Source: Tannerellaceae bacterium (lineage in GTDB: Bacteria > Bacteroidota > Bacteroidia > Bacteroidales > Tannerellaceae). Taken from it: DNA of 10,777 nucleotides. Position numbers and translations under genes: made by a program. Below, one piece after another: positions 1 through 6,699 of the stretch; the first letter of the stretch is position 1, and each line of letters begins with the position of its first letter. The notes beneath the pieces are model-generated. The model did no database searches and had not been told where the DNA came from. It was given only the letters and a program-made list of their open reading frames with translations. The DNA lies in contig JAIRZN010000063.1 of NCBI GenBank assembly GCA_031267205.1, positions 1 through 10,777 of the forward strand. The letters run 5' to 3'.

Positions 1-579
1 CTTGTAAATATCCGGCAACCGGAGTTCTTCGGGCGCAATGAAATAGAACCGGGGATTGAAATGCGACATCCCAACAATCAGGGAATGAACGGTTCGCCCG
101 TATTTCAGATCACCGACCAATGTGATGGTCAGGTTGTTCAGTTTCCCTTGCGTTTTGTAAATGGAATACAGGTCAAGCATGGTTTGTGTGGGGTGCTGAT
201 TAGCGCCGTCGCCGGCGTTGATAATCGGAATGCCGGTGATTTCCGAAGCGTATCTGGCAGCACCTTCCAAATGATGACGCATGATGATCAGATCGGCATA
301 GTTGCTTACCATTTTGATGGTATCTTTCAAGGTTTCGCCTTTCGAAGAGCTGGTAGTGGCTGCGTCGCTGAATCCGATCACCTTTCCGTTCAGTCGGATG
401 ATGGCTGTTTCGAAACTCAGTCGCGTCCGGGTGGAAGGCTCAAAAAAAAGGGTAGCGCAGACTTTCCCTTCCAATGTTTTCCGGTTGGGATTTTTTTCAA
501 AAGACTCAGCGCTCTTCATCAAACGAAAGATATCTTCCTTTGATAAGTCAGCTACGGAGACAAAGCTATTCTTTTTCAT
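1..579 (-). CDS. pyrB: Aspartate carbamoyltransferase catalytic subunit (3' end outside window)
   Basis: PyrB joins carbamoyl phosphate and L-aspartate to give N-carbamoyl-aspartate, the committed step of pyrimidine synthesis in the cytoplasm. The minus-strand frame is open from the ATG at 577-579 to the window edge, giving 193 residues of an expected 300 or so. The carbamoyl-phosphate signature FFEPSTRTRLSFE is at residues 45-57. The mobile-loop segment SSSKGETLKDT is at about 77-87. The phosphate-binding HPTQ is at 129-132, with YGRTVHS at 160-166 at the start of the aspartate-binding half. The ATG follows a Bacteroidetes-type promoter by about 20 bases and begins MKKNSF, so the start is secure. 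The gene is complete as far as visible, with no frameshift. It is transcribed away from the large operon on the plus strand and is probably unrelated to it in function. A partner pyrI would lie outside the window. Confidence 0.97.
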   Translation of the reverse strand, partial: MKKNSFVSVADLSKEDIFRLMKSAESFEKNPNRKTLEGKVCATLFFEPSTRTRLSFETAIIRLNGKVIGFSDAATTSSSKGETLKDTIKMVSNYADLIIMRHHLEGAARYASEITGIPIINAGDGANQHPTQTMLDLYSIYKTQGKLNNLTITLVGDLKYGRTVHSLIVGMSHFNPRFYFIAPEELRLPDIYK

Positions 580-599
580 TACACTGTTTTTTTGATTTG

Positions 600-629
600 C
601 AAATATACTGTTTTTTTATCAGAATCACA
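600..629 (-). promoter_or_regulatory. Probable pyrB promoter (Bacteroidetes sigma-A type)
   Basis: Read on the minus strand, TATATTTG (plus 600-607) matches the Bacteroidetes -7 consensus TAnnTTTG exactly. Eighteen bases upstream is TGTG (plus 626-629), a one-mismatch version of the -33 TTTG. The ATG of pyrB begins 20 bases after the -7 box, leaving a very short leader with no room for an attenuator. Confidence 0.55.
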
Positions 630-790
630 CTAATCAGGAATATAGGAATTACGAATGATTTTGTTGCAACGGTAGTACAGGCAGTATTTCCCTTTCCTGT
701 TGTTGCATATATATAAACTTACTTTGTAAGCATCAGGTATACCTATCCCAATGAATTTATTTTTGGAAACAGCAGTTAAGTAGCAAATAA

Positions 791-863
791 ATAAGCTATA
801 TCATTTTAATTAACTTTGTATTTGCAAGAATGACAGAGTATTAATTTTAATAATATAGCTTAT
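791..863. repeat. Inverted repeat flanking a promoter-like motif
   Basis: ATAAGCTATAT at 791-801 is the exact reverse complement of ATATAGCTTAT at 853-863. After one mismatch the arms continue for three more bases inward (14 of 15 pairs). The interior of about 50 bases contains TAACTTTG (811-818), a match to the Bacteroidetes -7 box, and the right arm runs into the ATG at 862. The same interval also has the direct repeat ATTTTAAT at 803-810 and 844-851. It could be an operator, an mRNA hairpin, or a very small invertible promoter segment. The arms are shorter than those of known Bacteroides invertible promoters. Confidence 0.5.
811..818 (+). promoter_or_regulatory. Candidate -7 box upstream of the 862 ORF
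   Basis: TAACTTTG matches TAnnTTTG and lies 43 bases before the ATG at 862. No convincing TTTG -33 element is present about 19 bases upstream, and the region is AT-rich, so a chance match is possible. Confidence 0.3.
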
Positions 864-1062
864 GAAACGAGTACAAATTGACGAATTAGATCTTATAGGA
901 CTTATACAGGAAAAACGGTTAAGCAGACAAAGTAAGACAGAGATAAGACAAAAGGCACATCTGCAAGCAGATACATTGCTTTTTCCGTTGTTTTGGAATA
1001 TGGATACGCGCATAAAAAGGACACGAAAGGACAAAGTTTGCAACCTAAATCGTACCCCCTGA
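862..1062 (+). CDS. Doubtful small hypothetical protein, 66 aa
   Basis: An ATG-initiated frame of 66 residues follows a promoter-like box. The first 36 or so residues are hydrophilic, charged and probably helical (MKRVQIDELDLIGLIQEKRL and onward). The tail is basic (RIKRTRKDKVCNLNR) and looks less like real protein. I recognise no family, signal peptide or membrane segment. A frame just beyond the stop continues with LTEADKKRLNLSEIG at about 1060-1105, so this may be a piece of a broken gene rather than a complete small protein. It may also be non-coding. Confidence 0.2.
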   Translation: MKRVQIDELDLIGLIQEKRLSRQSKTEIRQKAHLQADTLLFPLFWNMDTRIKRTRKDKVCNLNRTP

Positions 1063-1200
1063 CGGAGGCAGACAAAAAGAGGTTGAATTTGTCCGAAATT
1101 GGCTGACAACCGTCTGATATTGGCTATGTAGTGATACTTTAAATAAAAATTCAAAGTCAAAAGGGTGCCCGAGTTCGCTTTATACTTTGAGTTAACGGTT

Positions 1201-1431
1201 TCAAGGAAGTCTTTTACGCATCCAATTTCCAACGCTGTTACGGTGAACATCTAACAGTCTGCCTGTAAATTCATTGTTCAAAGACATCTTGGCTTCATGT
1301 ATACCGCATGTTATCTTTATCGAATGACAGGCTTGTGTCCCTGGTATCTTTTGTAATTCGGTTCCCAAATTTCGCCTTCGGATAAATTCATCAGGGTAAG
1401 CATACTTGGCATAACCAAAGAGGTTTTGCAA
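1201..1431 (-). pseudogene. Possible decayed gene with helix-turn-helix-like C-terminus
   Basis: The frame opens with TTG at 1431 and ends at 1201. Its last 28 residues, from an internal ATG at 1287, read like a helix-turn-helix, with RLLDVHRNSVGNWMRK resembling the recognition helix of MerR/transposase-type HTH segments. The preceding part is not recognisable. A different minus-strand frame over about 1320-1400 gives another protein-like stretch (LSEGEIWEPNYKRYQG) that is soon stopped. The pattern suits a frameshifted remnant of a DNA-binding gene, possibly from a mobile element. The evidence is thin and the whole stretch could be non-coding. Confidence 0.2.
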
Positions 1432-1539
1432 AGATGCTTATTCTTTTTTATTTCACAAATCTATCCCGCGCAAAGTATAAATACAGTCAAATGCTTTAAT
1501 TTTTCCACATTACAGTTAAAATTTCCACTCCGAAATTAC

Positions 1540-1547
1540 TATCTTTG
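1540..1547 (+). promoter_or_regulatory. Candidate promoter of the large operon (-7 box)
   Basis: TATCTTTG at 1540-1547 is an exact match to TAnnTTTG. It lies 41 bases before the ATG of the small ORF at 1589 and 133 bases before the sigma-like gene. The upstream -33 element is weak (TTAA at 1516-1519, 20 bases away). A housekeeping-type box here would give basal expression of the regulator pair. No second, ECF-type promoter could be identified by eye. Confidence 0.5.
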
Positions 1548-1588
1548 GCGTCAATTCGTAAGCGCAGAAATACAGAATAAGAACTATC

Positions 1589-1693
1589 ATGAAAAAAGAG
1601 AAAATATATACGGACAATATTCGTGTGTCAACTATTTTTATGTTGTATAATTTGTTAGTTATTATACTTTTGCTACACGCATGCTCTCATTAA
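1589..1693 (+). CDS. 34-residue lipoprotein-signal-like peptide (leader ORF?)
   Basis: The frame starts MKKEKIYTDNIRV, has a hydrophobic stretch (about residues 16-30) rich in Leu, Ile and Val, and ends LLLHACSH followed by TAA. This is the layout of a lipoprotein signal peptide with a lipobox-like LHAC, but only Ser-His would remain after the Cys. The His at the -2 position is unusual for a lipobox. It lies between the promoter at 1540 and the sigma-like gene, and its stop overlaps the next ATG (1681) by 13 bases in another frame. It could be a translational-coupling leader, a minimal lipoprotein, or the remnant of a longer one. No homologue is recognised, and coding status is uncertain. Confidence 0.35.
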   Translation: MKKEKIYTDNIRVSTIFMLYNLLVIILLLHACSH

Positions 1694-2976
1694 GCGGTAT
1701 ATTGTTTTGTGCGCTGTCATCTGTGCCCATCCGTCTGCGTGCAGTATCAGGCATACACGTTGGGGAAATACTCTTGAAGGAAGAGGAGAAACACCGGCTT
1801 AAATACATCGGTATAATTGATAATTGGGCGGATATAGTCTCGTCGACTGAAAACGCCTTTGTCTGCTACGAGGCATCGTATACAAACTGCAAGAACCGTT
1901 TACTGCACCTTTTTTATAATTCCATACTTGACTATGGGAAATTCATTCGTGACGGAAAGGTATCCAATTATAACCTTAAACTACATCACTTCAGAAAGAC
2001 CGGCACATACGTTTCAGGCTTGAACAACATGAGAAAAGACGGCTTGGACAAGGAGCTTAAAACGCCTGCCGGCATAACCTTTGCATGGCATTTCTCGAAT
2101 CTGATTTATGATGAAATATATGAGCTTTTTTGCCGGAGCGACCGGATATTCGGCACGCCTGAGGAAACGGACGATTTCTTCTTCGGGGAATCGAAGAATG
2201 TGTATCCGATGGATATAAACGGGGTCGTCAAACGCTTAACGGCAGACGATGCCTCGTTCTGGGATGTTTGCGCCCGGTATATCCGGGACTTGTCGCGCAA
2301 AGTGGTAGGCTATTTCCTGCAACGAAGCGACGATCATGGATTTTCCGACCTGATAAAAGACCAGACATGGACGGATGCTTATATGGCGCTCAGGTATTGC
2401 TTGGTCGAAAAGAACGAAAACCTGCCGAAGTTTGAGAATGGCAACGATTTCAGGAACTATCTTATCAAAGTGTGCAAATATCAGGCAGGAAATATCCAGC
2501 GAAAATATATGCATAAAAACGAATATATAGAAGATTTGCCTTCAATGCGATCCGATTACAATGACGAAGAGGAGTGGGAAACCGACGCTCGCTTCTTCGA
2601 AGAGGAAAAACCCGACGCCGTTACGGATAGCGAAACGTATGAACTCGACATTAATACGGACAATCCATACGAAGTGGCTAACGCCGTTTCTATTATCCTG
2701 CTTAATTCAAACCATCCTTTCCGTCCGGCATTGGTAAACGGCATAGAAGATAAGGTGAGGATTTTGATAGACAAGGCTACAAATGGAATGAGTTACAACG
2801 ATATTATTTCCGAGCAATATGACGAACTAAACCCCGGCGAAGAAAAATTCCGCCATGCCGTCGTAAAGGCGAGGAAGGACTATGAGAGGGTCAGGAAGAC
2901 ATTATGCAATCGTTTGAAAGACCTTGTCAAAGAAAAAACAATGACGCCTGTCACAAATCAGACTTCCCCCATATAA
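1681..2976 (+). CDS. Divergent sigma-70-family (ECF-like) protein with long N-terminal extension, 431 aa
   Basis: Probably an RNA polymerase sigma factor acting in the cytoplasm. Residues about 186-275 have the spacing of sigma region 2: LTADDASFWDVCARYIRDL, then a core with DQTWTDAYMAL in place of the usual DxxQExF helix, then FRNYLIKVCKYQAGNIQRK, which resembles the f..yL..ia.N...d..R pattern. An acidic linker (about 290-325) follows. Residues about 355-412 (VRILIDKATNGMSYNDII ... AVVKARKDYERVRKTL) resemble the region 4 helix-turn-helix. The N-terminal 185 residues match nothing I know. ECF factors are usually under 200 residues, so this is more than twice the normal length. The next gene encodes a zinc-finger anti-sigma-like protein, which supports the call. 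The ATG at 1681 is the only early one; the next in frame is at 2029. The first 20 residues may therefore not be native. Confidence 0.6.
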   Translation: MLSLSGILFCALSSVPIRLRAVSGIHVGEILLKEEEKHRLKYIGIIDNWADIVSSTENAFVCYEASYTNCKNRLLHLFYNSILDYGKFIRDGKVSNYNLKLHHFRKTGTYVSGLNNMRKDGLDKELKTPAGITFAWHFSNLIYDEIYELFCRSDRIFGTPEETDDFFFGESKNVYPMDINGVVKRLTADDASFWDVCARYIRDLSRKVVGYFLQRSDDHGFSDLIKDQTWTDAYMALRYCLVEKNENLPKFENGNDFRNYLIKVCKYQAGNIQRKYMHKNEYIEDLPSMRSDYNDEEEWETDARFFEEEKPDAVTDSETYELDINTDNPYEVANAVSIILLNSNHPFRPALVNGIEDKVRILIDKATNGMSYNDIISEQYDELNPGEEKFRHAVVKARKDYERVRKTLCNRLKDLVKEKTMTPVTNQTSPI

Positions 2977-3000
2977 TATATATAAAGCAAAATAACTGTC

Positions 3001-3612
3001 ATGGAGAACCCCGTGTCAAAACAATGTTCTAAAGCCAATGCCGAACGGTACCTGTTGAACAGGATGTCGTCCGGCGAAGAGACTGCTTTCCAGGAGCATC
3101 TCGAAACCTGCAAAGCTTGCAGGACTTACGTGAATGCCATACGTCGGCTTTCGTGCCTGACATCCGAAGAGGAGCTTGTATATGCAGCGCCTGCCGTTGA
3201 GAAGCCGGCGGCAGGGAAAAGGATACGCCTCAGGACTTTCATGTCGATAGCAGCCTGCATTGTGCTTGTGGTTGGAATATCGCTTTACATCAATAATCAG
3301 GGGACGTCGTACCATGAAACCTACATCAACACCCAGTCCAAAGCGGATAAGGCGGAAATGAGAACGGAGATGCTTTTCCCCGATAAGGAAGCCATACGCT
3401 CGTTTGCAGATCAGCCGGTGGTATTCTTATGGAGTAAGGAAGCGGAATACAGGCTGGTTATTCGCTATGGGAATAAAATAATAGTCGAAGTGGAAGGCTA
3501 TGGCGCATATTATATCCCGGAAACGAAATTACTTGCCGGGCTTCCTGAGTTTGAATGGATGTTGAACTTCGGAGATGAAGAATTTAAGGGTAGAATATAT
3601 TTAATTAAATAG
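3001..3612 (+). CDS. Anti-sigma-factor-like membrane protein with zinc-binding motif, 203 aa
   Basis: Predicted to hold the preceding sigma-like protein at the inner membrane and release it on an envelope signal. Residues 8-53 form a small helical domain with His33-x3-Cys37-x2-Cys40, the core of the zinc-associated anti-sigma (zf-HC2) fold. It is followed by a basic, Pro/Ala-rich linker, one membrane helix at about 79-97, and a periplasmic part of about 105 residues. The end of that part (FLWSKEAEYRLVIRYGNKI to about 190) has alternating hydrophobic residues and Trp/Tyr positions like an Ig/fibronectin-type sandwich. Such sandwiches are found in other Bacteroidetes anti-sigma proteins. The gene starts 24 bases after the sigma-like stop and ends 5 bases before the next gene. 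No STN or FecR-type domain is visible, so this is not a TonB-receptor-coupled regulator. Confidence 0.7.
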   Translation: MENPVSKQCSKANAERYLLNRMSSGEETAFQEHLETCKACRTYVNAIRRLSCLTSEEELVYAAPAVEKPAAGKRIRLRTFMSIAACIVLVVGISLYINNQGTSYHETYINTQSKADKAEMRTEMLFPDKEAIRSFADQPVVFLWSKEAEYRLVIRYGNKIIVEVEGYGAYYIPETKLLAGLPEFEWMLNFGDEEFKGRIYLIK

Positions 3613-3617
3613 AAATT

Positions 3618-4157
3618 ATGATGAAAAAGTACTTACACTTACTAATCCTTGTCCTTCCGGTAGCGATATGCCTGTCAATGCAGGGATGTAAAACGAAAAG
3701 TGATCTTATCCGTGAGGTTTTCGGGGATTATCGTTCCGACGCCCTCTTCTTCCGTACCGTAGGGCAGGGGGATGATAACGACATGCAATTGGCTAAGTCG
3801 AAAGCCATACACCGCGCTAAGCTGGAAATAGCGCGCAATGCAAGTTCGGTATGCCAGCAGATCGTGCTCGACTATCTCGACCAGACAGGAAACGGAAGCG
3901 ATACACGTCTGAAAGAACAGTTTATCTCCGTCAGCACCGAGAGTGTTTCCACCTCCTTAGTGAATGTGGCGATTGAAGACGTCGTTTTCGAGAAAGGGAA
4001 AGATGGCAGGTATACTGCGTATGCCAAGGTGAAGGTGGCCATAGAAAATGTTATTGATACATTCGCCGGCCGTTCGGAGGAGAAGATGGACGTAAACAAG
4101 GAGATGTTGAAACGCATATCCGACAAAGTGGTAAACCAGATTAACGCCCAGCCATGA
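3618..4157 (+). CDS. LPP20-family-like lipoprotein, 179 aa
   Basis: An exported lipoprotein. The signal peptide has KK near the N-terminus, a hydrophobic core and a lipobox ending at Cys24 (SMQGC). Residues about 44-143 have the LPP20 pattern: FFRTVGQG, then LAKSKAIHRAKLEIARNASS, an amphipathic helical segment, and a final strand (YTAYAKVKVAIENV). LPP20 domains occur in FlgP of Vibrio and in Helicobacter outer-membrane lipoproteins. They act there as oligomeric structural parts rather than enzymes. The block AKSxAxHxAKxEIA is shared with the lipoprotein at 10023-10751, marking the two as paralogs. Starts at 3618 and 3621 are both possible (ATGATG). The stop overlaps the next gene by ATGA, so translation is probably coupled. 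Confidence 0.7.
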   Translation: MMKKYLHLLILVLPVAICLSMQGCKTKSDLIREVFGDYRSDALFFRTVGQGDDNDMQLAKSKAIHRAKLEIARNASSVCQQIVLDYLDQTGNGSDTRLKEQFISVSTESVSTSLVNVAIEDVVFEKGKDGRYTAYAKVKVAIENVIDTFAGRSEEKMDVNKEMLKRISDKVVNQINAQP

Positions 4158-4936
4158 TGAAGATTGCAAGCCTTATTGTATGCGCCATTGTTACGGCGAC
4201 GGGATATGCTCAACAAACGCTCAGTGTGAACAATGTAGCCGGCACGTGCGTCATAGCCAACATATCGCCTGAGAAAGCTAAGGAAACGGCCTTGTTTAAT
4301 GCTAAAATCGAAGCCCTGCGTCAGGCGGGAATACCCGAAAACGTGCTTGCCGAAGTCACGCAGATGGGCGAGATATTCCTCGAAACATCCAATATAGAAG
4401 TGGGTGGAGGCGTTACGGGATACGAAATCGTGAGCGATGACGTAAAAGTTATCCGTGAAGGCAGGGCGACAGTGATGGTGGCCGAAGTCGTAATCAACGC
4501 TACCGTAATGAAATATAGCCGTGAAAGAGACCCTTCTTTCCAACTTCAGGTGGATGGCATAAAAAGCGCTTACCGCGAGAAGGAAACACTTTCCTTCTCG
4601 GTAACGCCACACCAGAACGGCTACCTGCGTATCTTCCTCTTTGAGGAGGATGGCTCAGGATCCCAGATTTACCCTGACAGCAAAATCGAACCCGATATGC
4701 TTTTCTCGCAGAACGGCACGATAAAGTTCCCCCTGAACAGCCTTTACTATTATGTGCTTGAGAAAACAGACAAGACAAAAAGCAAGGAAATAAACCGCAT
4801 ACTTTTCCTTTTCCTCAAAGACAACATACGTTTTGCAGATAGGTATATAACGCTGCAATCGGTGACAAACTGGAAGTCCAATATCTCTCCCGACAGACGC
4901 ACTCAGGTTTTCCGGGAGTTTGTAATAGAACGTTGA
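4154..4936 (+). CDS. Secreted FlgT-N/DUF4384-like protein, 260 aa
   Basis: An exported protein with a Sec signal peptide cleaved near residue 19-20 (TGYAQ/Q). Residues about 24-118 (NVAGTCVIANISPEKAKETALFNAKIEALRQAGI onward) resemble the N-terminal fold of FlgT, where a conserved A..A...A.EAL helix precedes beta strands. Residues about 128-258 resemble DUF4384: TLSFSVTPHQNGYLRIFLFEEDGSG, then a PD-containing turn, strands, and a hydrophobic FLFLKDN strand. DUF4384 often occurs with caspase-like proteins, which fits the gene at 6700. The ATG overlaps the lipoprotein stop (4154-4157), so the two proteins are probably made together and may form a complex. The exact domain assignments are pattern-based and uncertain. 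Confidence 0.55.
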   Translation: MMKIASLIVCAIVTATGYAQQTLSVNNVAGTCVIANISPEKAKETALFNAKIEALRQAGIPENVLAEVTQMGEIFLETSNIEVGGGVTGYEIVSDDVKVIREGRATVMVAEVVINATVMKYSRERDPSFQLQVDGIKSAYREKETLSFSVTPHQNGYLRIFLFEEDGSGSQIYPDSKIEPDMLFSQNGTIKFPLNSLYYYVLEKTDKTKSKEINRILFLFLKDNIRFADRYITLQSVTNWKSNISPDRRTQVFREFVIER

Positions 4937-4965
4937 TTAATCTATTAACATAATAAAACAAACCG

Positions 4966-6687
4966 ATGATGAATTACTTTAAATCTTATTTGACGGCAGG
5001 ATTATTCCTGCTCCCGTTCATTGCTCATTCTCAGATAAGCAATGTACAGGTGGCCGCAGAAGGCGAGCAGATCGTAATAACGTATGATTATGCGGCGCAA
5101 AGCGAATCGATCGACAACATTACCGTCACTTACACCACCGGCGACGAAACAGAGTCGAAGGAGGCTGTACAGGTAACGGGCGACATACGCGACCTGACAC
5201 CGGGCACGGGTAAACGTATCGTATGGAGCCCGCTAAGCGAGATGACTACCTTCTCGGCCGAAAACCTTGTTATCAACCTGACCGGCGAGCGCGATAAGGA
5301 CAAGCAGGAGCAGTGTGAAAACAGTCTCAAGCTGGCCGACCAGTTCTTCGCTGCCGGCGACTACGAGAGCGCCGGTATCTATTACCGCGAAATGATCGAT
5401 TGCACGACGTGCAACTGTAACCCCGGCGACATCCTTCATGCAACCGATCAGCTACGTCTTGTGGAAATAAATCTCAAGATAAAGAACGAGAAGGACAAAG
5501 TCAACATAGCCTATCTTTTCGATATGGCTACGGCAGAGGACGGCGGCAGTATGCACGGCATATCGGCCTTCCTGCTGCGGAACGAGGGCGTTGGAGCCTA
5601 CGCTTCCTTCCGCTCCAACAAGAACTTCTACTCTAATGCCAGGCGGCTATCTTATTACGACAGTACGGATGATGACACAGATACGCCGCTCGACCTGGAC
5701 GGAAACGGACTGATTGATGAAAACGATGTGGATCCAAGGTTCAAAAGCAAATACGCGCTGACTCCGCTTGGCAATACACGCATCTCGTCATGGCTATTCT
5801 CCACCGGGATAACACACAAGCTGCTGCACTCCGAATACGGCGCCGGATTCATCTATGGTGGCATCGGTATCGGGGCAAACGGCATTGACGCAGAGTATAG
5901 CGTTAGCGAAACGGGATATGTCGAAAACAAATGGCTCACCAACGGGACGAAGAACCTCTTCCTCAGTCCCGAAGTAGGCGTCATCGCCAACGTATACGAC
6001 TATTTCTCTGTCATGGCCGGCATTAAGTATCCCATATCCCTGACCTCTAACGAAGCAATAAAGACGAAGGGCTTGAGCGCAATGCTGGGAGTAGGAGTCA
6101 AACTCAAGTCGATAGCGCCACAGGATGGATACAGTCGCGCCGGCACTTACTTGGCTTACGTACTGGACTTGCCCGGCAAGGCAGGCCCGGACAGGCTGAA
6201 AAGTACGAATATCATAGGCCTATCAGTCGGTACCCTTTCTTACCACAAGATGGGAGTATACCTCTCGGCAAGGGTGAACCCGCTCTTGTTAGGCGGCTAT
6301 GAATCAGGCATAGCCACAACACAGAACTATACCTATACAGGGGTTAGCGACTATGCAAACGGCTTTGTGACGGCGGGCTTCACATGGATGTACTTCTATG
6401 CAGGCATCGGACTTTCATACCAGAGGGAGTACAAACAATACCTGGATGGAGGCGTGGAGAAATGGGACGTCTCATGGAAATCATCCTCTGATGGAACCGA
6501 ATACGAACCCGAAGCGGGATTCTGTACGGAATTCGGATTGAACCTGCGCCTCTTTGACCACCTGCTCTTACGTGGCGGCGTGACCTTCCCCGGCTTCAAG
6601 CTCAACAGCAAGAACAACGAATTTACGATGACTTCTACGAGGGTATTAGCCTCCTTAGGTATAGGTTATGTGTTTGGACCCAAATAA
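4966..6687 (+). CDS. Outer-membrane beta-barrel protein with Ig-like and helical-repeat N-terminus, 573 aa
   Basis: Predicted outer-membrane barrel. The signal peptide ends near residue 22 (AHSQ). Residues about 24-107 form an Ig-like sandwich seen in other Bacteroidetes surface proteins, with the tell-tale VTGDIRDLTPGTGKRIVWSP. Residues about 115-175 read as a TPR-like helical pair (SLKLADQFFAAGDYESAGIYY) containing Cys146, Cys149 and Cys151. From about 178 on, alternating aromatic/hydrophobic residues and Gly-rich turns (GAGFIYGGIGIGANGI, AMLGVGVKLKS, TAGFTWMYFYAGIGLSY) fit a barrel through to the end, GIGYVFGPK. A loop at about 232-256 is very acidic and contains DLDGNGLIDENDVD, a calcium-binding EF/dockerin-like loop. 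It begins 29 bases after the preceding stop. The barrel class is not identified, and the terminal Phe usual for BAM substrates is absent. Confidence 0.65.
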   Translation: MMNYFKSYLTAGLFLLPFIAHSQISNVQVAAEGEQIVITYDYAAQSESIDNITVTYTTGDETESKEAVQVTGDIRDLTPGTGKRIVWSPLSEMTTFSAENLVINLTGERDKDKQEQCENSLKLADQFFAAGDYESAGIYYREMIDCTTCNCNPGDILHATDQLRLVEINLKIKNEKDKVNIAYLFDMATAEDGGSMHGISAFLLRNEGVGAYASFRSNKNFYSNARRLSYYDSTDDDTDTPLDLDGNGLIDENDVDPRFKSKYALTPLGNTRISSWLFSTGITHKLLHSEYGAGFIYGGIGIGANGIDAEYSVSETGYVENKWLTNGTKNLFLSPEVGVIANVYDYFSVMAGIKYPISLTSNEAIKTKGLSAMLGVGVKLKSIAPQDGYSRAGTYLAYVLDLPGKAGPDRLKSTNIIGLSVGTLSYHKMGVYLSARVNPLLLGGYESGIATTQNYTYTGVSDYANGFVTAGFTWMYFYAGIGLSYQREYKQYLDGGVEKWDVSWKSSSDGTEYEPEAGFCTEFGLNLRLFDHLLLRGGVTFPGFKLNSKNNEFTMTSTRVLASLGIGYVFGPK

Positions 6688-6699
6688 ACTGTTAAGGAT

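Larger units (their letters stand above)
630..1539. other. AT-rich intergenic stretch without a confident gene
   Basis: About 900 bases separate the pyrB promoter from the promoter of the large operon. Reading frames here are short, overlap on both strands, and lack recognisable protein families. What can be pointed to is an inverted repeat around a promoter-like box (791-863), a doubtful 66-codon plus-strand ORF (862-1062), and a minus-strand frame ending in a helix-turn-helix-like segment (1201-1431). I see no tRNA, rRNA or CRISPR structure. The scattered protein-like fragments suggest the decayed remains of one or more genes, perhaps from a mobile element, but no terminal repeats or transposase motif were found. 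Confidence 0.5.

Noticed and set aside
61..543. Plus-strand open frame across the left edge
   Set aside because: It is antisense to pyrB, whose minus-strand translation carries all the family motifs.
810..1250. Minus-strand open frame of 146 codons
   Set aside because: Composition is Phe/Leu/Cys/Arg/Ser-rich without domain pattern, and it overlaps other equally weak frames.
3872..4612. Minus-strand open frame of 246 codons
   Set aside because: Spans two well-supported plus-strand genes and shows no family pattern of its own.
1681..6687. Polysaccharide utilisation locus with ECF sigma/FecR control
   Set aside because: No SusC/SusD pair, no FecR or STN domain, and no glycoside hydrolase is present.
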